Shown here: positions 16,456 through 29,900 of the stretch, one piece after another
How the letters are laid out: every line of letters begins with the position of its first letter
Numbering within the stretch: position 1 is the stretch's first letter
Source of the DNA: Achromobacter pestifer
GTDB lineage: Bacteria; Pseudomonadota; Gammaproteobacteria; Burkholderiales; Burkholderiaceae_B
DNA: 64,000 nt
Direction: 5' to 3'
Assembly (NCBI RefSeq): GCF_902859625.1
Contig: NZ_CADIJX010000016.1
Span: 1-64,000 of the forward strand
Made by a program: the position numbers and the translations under genes
The notes under the pieces: generated by a model
Databases searched by the model: none
What the model saw: the letters and a program-made list of their open reading frames with translations, nothing else
Told to the model about the DNA's origin: nothing

Positions 16456-17300
16456 CCGCGATTCCTAAGACGCTTTTTCCAGGCTTTCCAAGCGTGATAG
16501 CGAGGCCCCAAGAAAGGGTCGCGCGACAGCCAGATACGCCGGTTCAGCCAGCTTCCGCCCTGATTGCGCACCGCGAAACGATAGATGTGTTCGGGGTCCG
16601 CGCCGGGGGTGTTCTGTCCGAAAGGGTCGGTAGTGTACAAGTGCGCGAAGCCCGCCTGCCGTGCGGCGGCGACGTAATCGTCGTCGAAATAGCCTTGCGG
16701 CCAGCAGAGGTGGTCGCTGACCGATCCCAGGCGACGCAAGAAGGCGTCGCGAGAGTCATGCAGTTCCTGCGCGATATGGGCGCGCTTGGCGTCCGTGTCC
16801 ACGCCACAGACCTTGTCCCAGCGCGTATGCGTATGCGTGTGCGAGTGGAATTCAAAGGTGCCCGCGGCCTGCATGGCTTCAATTTCGCTCCAGCGCAGCA
16901 TCGCTTCGTCGGCGCGGCCTGCCGCCACCAGTTGCTTGCACGCATCGTGATCCGGGGTGGCAGGCAAAGGGCCGCCCTGCCCCGCGTGCGGCCGCACGGG
17001 ACCGTCGCCGATCCACCCCGTGATGGTGAACAGCACGGCGCGCATGCCGTAGCGCGCCAGCACCGGATGCGCGTGCACCCAGTTGTTCAGGTAGCCGTCG
17101 TCGAAAGTAATCAGCACGGATCGCTCGGGCACCGCGCCACCCGCCAGGTAGGCGGCGAACTGCGCTGCCGACAGCGATTGGTAGCCCGCCCGCGCCAGGC
17201 GCGAGATCTGGGCATCGAACACATCAGGCGTCGCCGCGATCATGCCGCCCGCGGGGGTGACATGGTGGTACATCAGCACGGGGACGTTGGGCGCGTTCAT
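16452..17300 (-). CDS. NodB-type polysaccharide/sugar deacetylase
   Basis: 282-residue CE4 protein with PVLMYHHVTPAG at the N-terminus, ITFDDGY (about 67-73) and FHSHTHTHTRWD (about 140-151) for metal binding. It has an insertion between these motifs compared with the smaller deacetylase nearby, so the two are not recent copies. The start ATG 17300 overlaps the preceding GT4 stop codon by four bases. No export signal; the substrate is probably an N-acetylated core sugar. Confidence 0.87.
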   Translation of the reverse strand: MNAPNVPVLMYHHVTPAGGMIAATPDVFDAQISRLARAGYQSLSAAQFAAYLAGGAVPERSVLITFDDGYLNNWVHAHPVLARYGMRAVLFTITGWIGDGPVRPHAGQGGPLPATPDHDACKQLVAAGRADEAMLRWSEIEAMQAAGTFEFHSHTHTHTRWDKVCGVDTDAKRAHIAQELHDSRDAFLRRLGSVSDHLCWPQGYFDDDYVAAARQAGFAHLYTTDPFGQNTPGADPEHIYRFAVRNQGGSWLNRRIWLSRDPFLGPRYHAWKAWKKRLRNRG

Positions 17301-18396
17301 CTCGCACGCTCCGCCAGCCACTTGTAATAGACAGCTTCGGTGGTTTCGGCCAGGCGGGCAGGCGAAAACACCGCCTCTTCCCAGACCATCTTGCGGCCTG
17401 CGTCACCCATGGTCCGACGCAGGTCCGGGTCGTCAATCAGGCGTTGCAATGCCTCGGTCAACGCTTTGGAATCCTTGGGCGGCACCAGGATGCCGGTTTC
17501 CCCATCCCGGAACATTTCGGACACGCCGCCCACATCCGTGCCAATCACCGGCAGGCCGCTGGCCTGCGCTTCGACGTAAACGGTGCCGGAAGCTTCCTGC
17601 TGCGTGGCCAAGGCGAATATGTCGAAACCCGCCAGAAGATTAGGCACGTCACGCCGCATGCCCATCAGATGGATGCGGTCTTGCAAGCCCAGCTTGGCCA
17701 CGTAGGCCTGGGTTTGCTCAAAGACTGGCGAACCGCCCCCGACAAACACCAGGTGCAGTTTTGGCCGGCTGGCGATCAGCGGCACCATCGCGTCTATCAG
17801 GTCCTTGTGGCCCTTGGTAGCGCGCATCACGGCCACACAGCCCACGATGATGTCGTCGGCATCCAGGCCGAGTTCGTCGCGCAAGGTGGAGCGTTCGATC
17901 GGCGGCGGCAGCACGATGGGAGAATAGACGGTGGCGACCTTTTCGGCAGGCACGCCACGTTCGATCAGGTAATGGCGAACATGGTCACTGACTGCCGTGA
18001 CCCGGTGCGGCAAGTAGGTGTAGGACCACATGGACCCCACCTTGTTGGACAGATGCCGGGTCCGCACGATCAGGGGCGTGCCAGCCAGCCTGCCGCTCAG
18101 GGCCGCAATGACGGTGTCACGGCGGCTATGCGTGTTGAGCACATCGAAGCGGCCTTCTTTCAGGATGCCTCGGACGGCGGCCACGCCCTTCAGGTAATTC
18201 ACCGGCCCGTTCATCGGTAGTTTATGCACGACGAAGCCGGCATCCGTAAGCCGATCCACCAGCAAGGCCTGAGGCTGGCAAATGGCTTCAACATGGTGGC
18301 CGCGCGCACGCATGGCCGTCATTTCCTTGAAGATTCGCCCTTCCTGGCCGCCAAAGCTGGTTGCCGCTTCCGAATGCACAATACGCAGGTTTCGCA

Positions 18397-18397
<1 letters not shown>
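17297..18397 (-). CDS. GT4 family glycosyltransferase (core LPS)
   Basis: 366 residues, GT-B fold. FGGQEGRIFKEM is the N-terminal glycine-rich loop; CVAVMRATKGHKDLIDAM and ATQQEASGTVYVEAQASGLPVIGT mark the GT4 donor domain. Its ATG at 18397 shares a base with the dnaE stop codon (TGATG), so the whole glycosyltransferase run is translationally attached to dnaE. Confidence 0.88.
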
Positions 18398-21888
<3,491 letters not shown>

Positions 21889-22016
21889 AGCGGGAATTGT
21901 ACCTAGTGATCCCGGTCCAAGCTGATGCGTCTGAGATTCCGCAAAGGGCGCATTGCGTACCTTGTGTAACAATACGAGGTAGACATGATCCACCTGTCGC
22001 AGGACAACGAATACGT

Positions 22017-22916
22017 ATGAAATGGCTAATACCCGGGATCTGGCTGGCAGCCATCCTGTTTGCGCACTTCCGAGGCCGAGTCAAACTGCCGCTGGGCCGG
22101 CAAATGCTGGACCACTCGGTGCTGCTGGCACCCATCAATGCCTTCATGGTGCTGGCGTCTCGCGTGCCGTCCACCCCCTACCTGACGACGAGCGAAATCG
22201 CCGAACTCAAGGTGCTGGACGACAATTGGGAGACCATCCGCGAAGAAGCCGTGCAAATGGCCGAACTGCGCCGCATCAAGGCGGCCGACAGCCATAACGA
22301 CATCGGCTTCAATTCCTTCTTCAAGTACGGCTGGAAGCGCTTCTACCTGAAGTGGTATGACGCCCGCCACCCGTCGGCCGAAGAGCTGTGCCCCAAGACC
22401 GTCGCCATCCTGAAGACCCTGCCCAAGGTCAAGGCCGCGATGTTCGCCGAACTGCCTCCGGGCGGCCAGTTGAACCCGCACCGCGATCCGTTCGCGGGTT
22501 CGCTGCGCTATCACCTGGGCCTGGTGACGCCAAACGACAACCGCTGCCACATCATCGTCGACGGCGAGTCCTATAGCTGGCGCGATGGTGAAAGCGTCGT
22601 GTTCGACGAAACCTATGTGCACGAAGCCTACAACCACACCGACCAGAACCGGATCATCCTGTTCTGCGACGTGGAGCGTCCGCTGAAATGGGGCTGGGCC
22701 GAAGCGTTCAACCGCTGGTTCGGCCGCAAGGTCATGTCGGCCGCCAGCTCGCCCAACGACGGCGGCGACCAGACTGGCGCCATCAACAAGCTGACCCACG
22801 CCCACTGGGTCATCGACCAGAAGCGCAAGGCCTTCAAGGCCTGGAACCGCACCGCGTACAAGGCCACCAAGTTTGGCCTGATTGCGCTGGTCATCATCGG
22901 CTTCATCGCGCTGTAA
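22017..22916 (+). CDS. lpxO: Lipid A 2-hydroxylase LpxO
   Basis: 299 residues of the aspartyl/asparaginyl beta-hydroxylase family, Fe(II)/2-oxoglutarate dependent. Hydrophobic helices lie at both ends (about 2-16 and 280-299), the usual inner-membrane arrangement of LpxO. The iron ligands are in NPHRDPF and YVHEAYN, and the oxoglutarate Arg is in the following NRIILFCDVERP. It adds a 2-OH to a secondary acyl chain of lipid A, which fits the neighbouring LPS genes. Confidence 0.9.
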   Translation: MKWLIPGIWLAAILFAHFRGRVKLPLGRQMLDHSVLLAPINAFMVLASRVPSTPYLTTSEIAELKVLDDNWETIREEAVQMAELRRIKAADSHNDIGFNSFFKYGWKRFYLKWYDARHPSAEELCPKTVAILKTLPKVKAAMFAELPPGGQLNPHRDPFAGSLRYHLGLVTPNDNRCHIIVDGESYSWRDGESVVFDETYVHEAYNHTDQNRIILFCDVERPLKWGWAEAFNRWFGRKVMSAASSPNDGGDQTGAINKLTHAHWVIDQKRKAFKAWNRTAYKATKFGLIALVIIGFIAL

Positions 22917-22929
22917 CGCGCCAGGCACG

Positions 22930-22974
22930 CCCGGGCCACGCCAGCCCGGGCCTCGCCAGGCCGGGCCTCGTCGC
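22930..22974. repeat. Three 15-bp tandem repeats
   Basis: Units 22930-22944, 22945-22959 and 22960-22974 differ by one to four bases (consensus CCCGGGCCTCGCCAG). Each contains CCCGGG or CCGGGCC, so the array can form alternative hairpins. It fills the gap between the convergent lpxO and ABC genes and may act as a bidirectional terminator. Confidence 0.65.
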
Positions 22975-22985
22975 CCTCCCCTGGA

Positions 22986-24281
22986 TCAGACCGTTTCGCG
23001 CACCGGCAGCGTCAGCAGCCCGGTGTGATAGTCGTAACCGTAGATCTCGCCGTACCGGCCCCACTCCACCGCAATCTTCAGCACCCGTTCCGCTTCGTCG
23101 GGCTTGAGGAATTCCTCAAGTGAATCCAGGAAGTTCTTTTCGGGCAAGGCGCCCGTGGGTTCCTGTTCCAGGCTATGGCGGATATGGGCGGCCAGGGGCA
23201 CGTGGGCCAGCAACTGACGCCCGAAGATGGCCTGCTTCTGCCCTTGCTCCGCCTGCACGTAGCGCTGGCCCAGCGGCGTCAGGAAGATGTCGCCGCGGTC
23301 AATCTGGGCCAGGCCGAACAGGCCCAGCGCTTCGCAGGCCGGCAGCAGATCGTCATCCGAGATCTCGGCTTCTTCGGCCAGCTTGGGCAGGTCGGCGCGG
23401 CCATTGAAGGGCGCTTCGGCCAACACGTCCAGCACGCCTTCCATGCGTTCGACCTCCGTCTGCGGAAACCGGTAGCCCAGCCCTTGCTGGCGCGGCGTGG
23501 GCACGCCATGGGCCGGACGCATGGTCATCAACGCATAGACCTCGTCGATCAGCGCGCGCACCTGAGGGGAATCGGCGTCGCGCGGGCGCGGCAGCCCGAT
23601 CAACACCTGGCTGCGAACCCGGCCCGGGTCGCTATCGAACACGATGATGCGGTCGGCCATCATCACCGCTTCCTCGATGTTGTGCGACACGATCAGGATG
23701 CCCTTGGTGGAGATTCGGCTTTCGTCCCAGAGCTCCAGCATGTCGTCGCGCAGGGTTTCGCCAGTCAGCACGTCCAGCGCCGAGAACGCCTCGTCCATCA
23801 GCAGCACGTCGGGGTTCATGACCAGCGCACGGGCAATGCCGACCCGCTGGCGCATCCCGCCAGACAGTTCGCGCGGCAAGGCGCCGCCAAACCCGCCCAG
23901 GCCGATCAGGTCCAGCACGGAGTCGGCCCGCTTGGCGCGCTCGGCCGCCGGCACGCCCTGGGCTTCCAGCCCCAGCTCGACGTTCTGCTGCGCGGTCAGC
24001 CACGGAAACAGGGCGAACGACTGAAACACCATCGCAATGCCCGCCGCCGGACCATACACGGGCTGGCCCCGGTACGTGACCGAACCCTGGTCGGCATTGA
24101 CCAGGCCGGCCATGATGCGCAGCAAGGTGGATTTGCCCGAGCCGGACTTGCCCAGCAAGGCAACGATTTCGCCTTCCTTCAGCGTGAAATCCACATGTTC
24201 CAGCACATGCCGCGCGGTGCCGTCGGCAGCACGGAACGATTTGCCGACGTCGTGCAGTTCGATCAAGACGTTGGGGTTCAT
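22986..24281 (-). CDS. ABC transporter ATPase with C-terminal AAA-associated domain
   Basis: 431 residues. An ATPase domain of the nitrate/sulfonate/taurine class (Walker A GKSGSGKST 44-52, Q-loop FQSFALFPWLT, signature LSGGM, Walker B LLMDEAFSALD) is followed by about 170 extra residues. These contain a winged-helix-like segment (LAEEAEISDDDLLPACEALGL) known as the AAA-associated C-terminal domain, thought to regulate uptake. AGGAG precedes ATG 24281, eight bases after the permease. No binding-protein gene is near. Confidence 0.9.
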   Translation of the reverse strand: MNPNVLIELHDVGKSFRAADGTARHVLEHVDFTLKEGEIVALLGKSGSGKSTLLRIMAGLVNADQGSVTYRGQPVYGPAAGIAMVFQSFALFPWLTAQQNVELGLEAQGVPAAERAKRADSVLDLIGLGGFGGALPRELSGGMRQRVGIARALVMNPDVLLMDEAFSALDVLTGETLRDDMLELWDESRISTKGILIVSHNIEEAVMMADRIIVFDSDPGRVRSQVLIGLPRPRDADSPQVRALIDEVYALMTMRPAHGVPTPRQQGLGYRFPQTEVERMEGVLDVLAEAPFNGRADLPKLAEEAEISDDDLLPACEALGLFGLAQIDRGDIFLTPLGQRYVQAEQGQKQAIFGRQLLAHVPLAAHIRHSLEQEPTGALPEKNFLDSLEEFLKPDEAERVLKIAVEWGRYGEIYGYDYHTGLLTLPVRETV

Positions 24282-24289
24282 GACAACTC

Positions 24290-26023
24290 CTAGCGGCCGC
24301 GGTCTTCGGCCAGCAGATACAGCTTGCGCCAGAAAAATCGATTCAACAGCATGACGAATACGCACATCACGCCGATGCCCAGCGCAATGCGATGGAAATC
24401 GCCCTGCTCGGTCATTTGCTTGATGTAGCTGCCCAGGCCGTCAGCCACCAAAGACGTTTTGCCCCAGGATACGTATTCGGCCACGATGCTGGCGTTCCAG
24501 GAACCGCCGCTGGCGGTGATAGCGCCGGTAATGAAACTGGGAAAGACGGCGGGCAGATACACCCGGCGCCAACGCAGCCAGCCCTTCAACCCCAGGTTGT
24601 CGGCCGCCAGCCGCAGTTCATTCGGAATGGTGGAGGCGCCCGCCACCACGTTGAACAGGATGTACCACTGGGTGCCGAAGATGATCAGCGGGCTGAGCCA
24701 GATGTTGGGGTTCAGTTGCCAGGCCACCATGACGTAGACCACGGCGGGAAACAGCAAGTTGACCGGGAACGCCGCCAGGAACTGCGCCACTGCCTGTACT
24801 CGCTGAGAATATCGGGGACGCAACCCTATCCATACTGCGACGGGCACCCAGACCACCGACGCCAGCCCGATCAGCAACATCACCCGGACCAGCGTGATGC
24901 CGCCCAGGCCCAGCACGTGCAGCACTTCGCTCCAGCCCACATCTTGATGCACGAACATCACCAGCTTGTACGTCGCCAGCAAGGCCGCCGCCGCCAGCAA
25001 GGCATCCCATACCCGGGTCCAGCGCGGATCGGGCATCTTGGCGCGCGCCCGGATGGAGGTGCCGTCATACGGCACGCTGAACCAGCCCAGCGCACGCCGC
25101 ATGCACGCCCAGAATGCGTGGGACACGGCCTGCATCCAGCGGCTGCGACGGGTCCAGTCCAGCAGCCAGGATTGCTGGGCGGCATCGCCTTGCGATTCCT
25201 CGAACCGGAACTTGTCCGCCCAAGCCAGTAGCGGCCGGAAGAAGAGCTGGTCGTACAGCAGGATGCCCGCCATCATGGCCCCAATGGCCCAGGCGATGGC
25301 GCGGCCGTCCTCGGCCTGGATCGCCACGGCGATGTAGGAGCCGATCCCGGGCAGCTTGATGTCCTGTCCCGCCACCGAAATGGCTTCCGCGGCCACCAGG
25401 AAGAACCAGCCGCCCGACATGGACATCATCATGTTCCAGAGCAGCCCCGGCGTGGCGTACGGCAATTCCAGCCGCCAGAAGCGCTGCCAGCCCGACAGCC
25501 GGAAGATCCGCGCGGCTTCATTCAGTTCGGCAGGCACCGTGCGCATGGATTGGTACAGGCTGAACGCCATGTTCCAGGCCTGCGAGGTGAAGATCGCGAA
25601 GATCGCGGCGCATTCGACGCCCAGCAGGTTGCCGGGGAACAGCGCGATGAACGGTGCGATGGCGATGGCCTGGAAGCCCAGGATCGGGACGGACTGAAGG
25701 ATGTCCAGCATCGGGATCATCGCTTTTTCGGCCGTCCGGTACTTGGCGGCGATGGCGGCGAACACGAAGCTGAACAACAAGGAGAATCCCAGCGCCGTGA
25801 ACATCCGGAGGATGGTGCGCAGGAGGTAATACGGCAGGTAGGCCGGATCCAGCGATATCGGCAGTTCCTCGCCCAACGCGAACGGCCGGCTCATCTGCGA
25901 GGCGCCGTAGGCCATCAAGGCCAGGATGCCCAGCACCAGCGGCAATAGCGCCCAATCCCAGCGGTTAGGGGTGGAACGGGAGCCCGTTTTCGAACGGGTC
26001 CGGGGGCTGAATAACTCGAACAT
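24290..26023 (-). CDS. Fused double-domain ABC transporter permease
   Basis: 577 residues carrying two complete binding-protein-dependent permease domains in one chain (about 65-270 and 370-570), linked by a cytoplasmic stretch rich in Arg and Trp. Each half has an EAA loop (ELNEAARIFRLSGWQRFWRL and NELRLAADNLGLKGWLRWRR). Such a fusion replaces the usual permease dimer. It pairs with the ATPase downstream; the substrate is unknown. Start at ATG 26023 gives a hydrophilic N-tail then a helix; the ribosome site is poor. Confidence 0.9.
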   Translation of the reverse strand: MFELFSPRTRSKTGSRSTPNRWDWALLPLVLGILALMAYGASQMSRPFALGEELPISLDPAYLPYYLLRTILRMFTALGFSLLFSFVFAAIAAKYRTAEKAMIPMLDILQSVPILGFQAIAIAPFIALFPGNLLGVECAAIFAIFTSQAWNMAFSLYQSMRTVPAELNEAARIFRLSGWQRFWRLELPYATPGLLWNMMMSMSGGWFFLVAAEAISVAGQDIKLPGIGSYIAVAIQAEDGRAIAWAIGAMMAGILLYDQLFFRPLLAWADKFRFEESQGDAAQQSWLLDWTRRSRWMQAVSHAFWACMRRALGWFSVPYDGTSIRARAKMPDPRWTRVWDALLAAAALLATYKLVMFVHQDVGWSEVLHVLGLGGITLVRVMLLIGLASVVWVPVAVWIGLRPRYSQRVQAVAQFLAAFPVNLLFPAVVYVMVAWQLNPNIWLSPLIIFGTQWYILFNVVAGASTIPNELRLAADNLGLKGWLRWRRVYLPAVFPSFITGAITASGGSWNASIVAEYVSWGKTSLVADGLGSYIKQMTEQGDFHRIALGIGVMCVFVMLLNRFFWRKLYLLAEDRGR

Positions 26024-26094
26024 GGCGGAGATGTTCCAGGGCGCAAAGGGAGAGGCCAGCGCATTGGAGCATAACGAGATGACGGCGGTCTGAA

Positions 26095-26160
26095 TGCGGG
26101 TTTTTGCCGGTTTTTTTGAATTCGGGTTTTGTGGATTCGGGTTTTGGGTGCTTTGGGAGG
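26095..26160. repeat. G/T-rich short tandem repeats
   Basis: ATTCGGGTTTTG occurs twice around 26120-26148 with related GGGTTTTTG and GGTTTTTTTG just before. The base use is unlike the GC-rich surroundings. It lies upstream of the double permease gene. Confidence 0.5.
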
Positions 26161-26212
26161 TGGGCGCTTGAGATGGGTTTAAGAAGAGGGTTCTTGAGGC
26201 GCCCGGCGTGGC

Positions 26213-26353
26213 GGGGGCCTGGGGCGCGCGGGGCAACGATTGCGGTCCGGAGCGTTCGCTCCGGACTGCCCCTGCGTCATCCTCGTTGTTGCCTACGGCA
26301 ACTGCCTTCGGATTCCCTTGGGCTTATCGACGCCCCGCGCCCCCCAGGCCCCC
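26213..26353. repeat. Inverted-repeat-bracketed module 1
   Basis: Arms 26213-26234 and 26332-26353 pair over 22 positions with one mismatch. They enclose a 97-base core with two further stem-loops: 26245-26266 (10 bp, TT loop) and 26288-26302 (6 bp, TAC loop). The core is homologous, in inverted orientation, to that of module 3, but the outer arms are not. No open frame here looks coding. Confidence 0.7.
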
Positions 26354-26467
26354 GCCCCACCAGGCTCGGTCAGGTGCAATCTCACGTCAGCGGGGGAGGT
26401 TCGAGTTCTTAGGATTCTTGCCACGGGCGGTGGAGGTAAGGAATATCTTGCGGGGCCCGCCCCCGGC

Positions 26468-26605
26468 CGGCCGCGCGGGCGGCCTTTGGGGGCTTACGCA
26501 GCGTCTTGCGTTGTGGCGCTGCCGGGCTTCTGACGGGTTGCGCGCAGCGACCACCGCCACGAAATCTAAAGACACGTATGCCGATTACGGCCGCCCGCGC
26601 GGCCG
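26468..26605. repeat. Inverted-repeat-bracketed module 2
   Basis: Perfect 17-bp arms at 26468-26484 and 26589-26605 enclose a 104-base core of unrelated sequence. A second, offset inverted repeat, GCGTCTTGCG (26501-26510) and CGCAAGACGC (26620-26629), crosses the right arm, so two alternative foldings compete. Confidence 0.6.
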
Positions 26606-26681
26606 CAATCGGCGGGCAGCGCAAGACGCGTCAATGAACCGGGATCTAACGGCGCACCAAGCCAAGACGGCGGCAGCTGGT

Positions 26682-26831
26682 CGGCGGGGCGGCCTGACTG
26701 CGCGCAACCTTGATGCGCCCGAGGGAATCTGAAGGAGTCGCCGAAGGCGAGGACGAAGATGACGACGGGTACGTCCGGAGCGAAGGCTCCGGACCGCAAT
26801 CGTGGGCGCGCGCAGTCAGGCCGCCCCGCCG
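26682..26831. repeat. Inverted-repeat-bracketed module 3
   Basis: Perfect 24-bp arms at 26682-26705 and 26808-26831 enclose a 102-base core. The stretch 26717-26803 is the reverse complement of 26236-26322 in module 1 at roughly 80% identity. Its stem-loops (26773-26794 and 26738-26750) keep pairing where the two cores differ. This is the tightest large palindrome in the window. Confidence 0.75.
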
Positions 26832-26842
26832 AGCGGCGACCT

Positions 26843-26924
26843 ACGAAGCAAAACGCACGAAGCACGAAGCACCAGTCTCGATTCACGAAGTACGAATCGC
26901 AAAGCGCAACACACGAACCACGAA
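26843..26924. repeat. Cluster of seven ACGAA motifs
   Basis: ACGAA, mostly as CACGAAG, occurs seven times in 82 bases with irregular spacing of 7 to 21. It lies between module 3 and the 3' end of hrpA. It might be eroded tandem repeats. The rest of 26024-26949 holds no gene that I can support. Confidence 0.45.
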
Positions 26925-26949
26925 GCGCCAAACCGACACTCTCAACGCT

Positions 26950-29900
26950 TCACCGCTTCAACGACTCCCAACTCTTCATCAACCGCTTGACCGACACCGG
27001 CATCGGCGTCCGAAGTTCCTGCGCGAACAACGCCACGCGAAGTTCCTCCAGCAACCACCGGAACTCGTCCAGCCGAGGATCCGGCGCCCCCTTCAATGCC
27101 GCCCTCGCCCGCTGATACTGCGTCACCAGCGGCGCCATTTCCGCCACCAGCTTCGCGTCGCGCCCCGGGTCCGCCCGCAACTTGTCGATGCGGGCCACGG
27201 CCGCCTTCAGGTATCGCGGATAGTGCGAAAGTTGCGAATAAGGCGTGTCGCGGATGAACATCTTCGGCATCAGCGCGCCGATCTGCTGCTGAAGGTCGGC
27301 ATACGCCGCCGCATGCGGCTTCGCTTGCGGCAGCTTGCGTTGCAGCGCCGCGTATTCCGTCAGCACCGCGCCGGCCAGCCTGGCCACCTCTTGCGCCAGC
27401 AAGCCCAGGCGGCCCTTGCCTTCCGTGCGGCGCGCATCGAATTGCTGTTCGTTCACGGGCCAGGGCTCGGCCAGGCAAGCCTGCCCCAGCGCGCAGTCGA
27501 TGATCTGGTCGCGCAGTTCTTCCTGCGTGCCCAGCGTCATGTAAAGCATGCTGATCTTCGTCAGGTCCGCCAGGTTCTTTTCCAGGAACTTGACCTGTTC
27601 GCGCAGGCCCAGCCGGAACAGTTTCAACAGGCCCGCACGGTGGTGCTTGCGCGCCTCGTCCGGGTCGTCGAACACATCCAGGTCGCAATGCGCGCCGCGA
27701 TCCACCAGGGCCGGATAGCCAATGACGGACTGGCCGCGCCGCTTGATTTCCATGATTTCCGGCAAGGGGCCGAAAGACCAGGTGGTCAGGTTCTCGTGCG
27801 CCAACGCCTGGGCCACCTGCGTATCGCTGGCTGCCAGTTGCTGGAACGTCGCCTGGGCCTGCTTGCCGAATTCTGCCCGCAGCTGCGCCAGATTGCGTCC
27901 GGCGGCCAACATGCGGCCGTGCTCGTCGACCACGCGGAAATTCATGAACAGGTGGGCAGGCAGTGTCTCAAGCTTGAAATCGCCCACGGCCGGGCGCACC
28001 TGCACCTGGTCCCACATGTCGGCAATGATGGCGTCCACCAACCCTTGCTGCGGATCGGCCTGCCGTTCAAACCAGCGGTCATAGAAGCCCGCGGCATAGT
28101 CGGGCAGCGGCACGCAATGGCGGCGCAGCTTTTGCGGCAGCGACTTCAGCAGCAGATGCACCTTTTCCTTCAGCATGCCGGGCACCAGCCATTCGCAGCG
28201 ATCCGGGTCGATCTGATTCAGTGCGAACAGCGGCACCGACAGCGTCACGCCGTCGCGCGGGGAACCGGGTTCAAAATGGTAGTCCAGCGCCATGGACACG
28301 CCCTGCCATTCCACCTTTTTGGGGAAGACATCGGTCGTGACGCCGGCGGCCTCGTGCCGCATCAATTCATCGCGGGTCAGCATCAGCTTGGCGGCTGCGG
28401 CTTTGTCCAGGCTGGACACCCACTTTTCCAGCGACGCCGTCTGCGACATATCGGCGGGCAACTGGCGGTCGTAGAAGGCGAAGATCAGTTCGTCGTCCAC
28501 CAGGATGTCCGGGCGGCGCGTCTGATGCTCCAACTTTTCGATGCCGGCGATCAGCTTGCGGTTGTGCGCCACGAAGGGCAGCCGCGTATCGATCTCGCCG
28601 GGCACCAGGGCCTGCCGGATGAACAGTTCACGCGCGTGGGTGGGGTTGACGCGGCCATAGTGGATGCGTCGACCCGTGTAGATGGTCAGCCCATACAGCG
28701 TGGCACGCTCGTTGGCCACGACCTGACCGGCCTTCTTTTCCCAACGCGGATCCGACCAATTCTTGCGGATCAGATGGGCGCCCACCTTTTCCAGCCAGAC
28801 GGGATCAATCCGCGCCACGCAGCGCGCGTACAGGCGCGTGGTCTCGACCAGTTCGGCCGCCATGATCCAGCGGCCCGCCTTCTTCACCAGCCGCGAACCC
28901 GGATGGATGTGGAAGCGGATCTCGCGGGCGCCCTGGTAGTGGCCGCCCTCGTCGCTCTTGAAGCCGATATTGCCCAGCAGGCCCGACAACAGCGCCAGGT
29001 GCAGCTGTTCGTAGGTCGCTTCCGCCTGATTCACGCGCCAGCCCTGCTCGCCCACCAACGCCGCCAGTTGCGTATGAACATCGTGCCATTCGCGAAGCCG
29101 GATCGGCGACAGGAAGTTCTGCCGCAACAGGTTCACCAGTTTGCGCTGGGACGCCTTGTGCTGCACCTGTTCGCCATACCAGCGCCACAGTTTCAGGAAG
29201 GAAATGAACTCCGACTTGTCATCGGCGAACTTGGCATGCGCGGCCTCGGCGGCCTCGCGTTCCTGCATGGGGCGGTCGCGCGCATCCTGGACCGACAAGG
29301 CCGACGCGATGATCAGCATTTCGGCCAGGCATTGGTGCTCGCGGGCAGCCAGGATCATGCGGCCGATGCGCGGATCCACGGGCAGCTTGGCCAGTTCGTG
29401 GCCCGTCTCGGTCAGCACGAAGGAGGCACCCGTCCGCGTGGCCTCGGCCTCATCATCCGAAGAGGACGCCAGTTCAATCGCACCCAGCTCTTGCAGCAGG
29501 TGGTAGCCGTCGGCCACCGCGCGTCCAGGCGGGGCCTCGACGAACGGGAACTGCTCGATATCGTCCAGCTTCAGCGACTTCATCCGCAGGATGACGGAGG
29601 CCAGCGACGATCGCAGCACTTCGGGGTCGGTAAAGGCGGCCCGGTTATTGAAGTCCAGCTCGTCGTAGAGACGGATGCAGATGCCCGGCCCCACCCGGCC
29701 GCAACGGCCGGCGCGCTGGTTGGCCGACGCGCGGCTGATCGGTTCGATCCGCAGCTGTTCGACCTTGTTGCGCCAGGAATAGCGCTTGATGCGCGCCAAG
29801 CCGCTGTCGACCACAAAGCGGATGCCCGGCACCGTCAGCGAGGTTTCCGCCACGTTGGTGGCCAGCACGATGCGCCGTGCGTTGGTGCGCGGATGGAAGA

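Noticed and set aside
26104-26732. Short plus-strand frames across the intergenic repeat array
   Set aside because: They run over hairpin arms, lack ribosome sites and show no protein-like pattern.
26213-26831. CRISPR array or insertion sequence
   Set aside because: No equal direct repeats with unique spacers, no transposase frame and no target-site duplication were seen.
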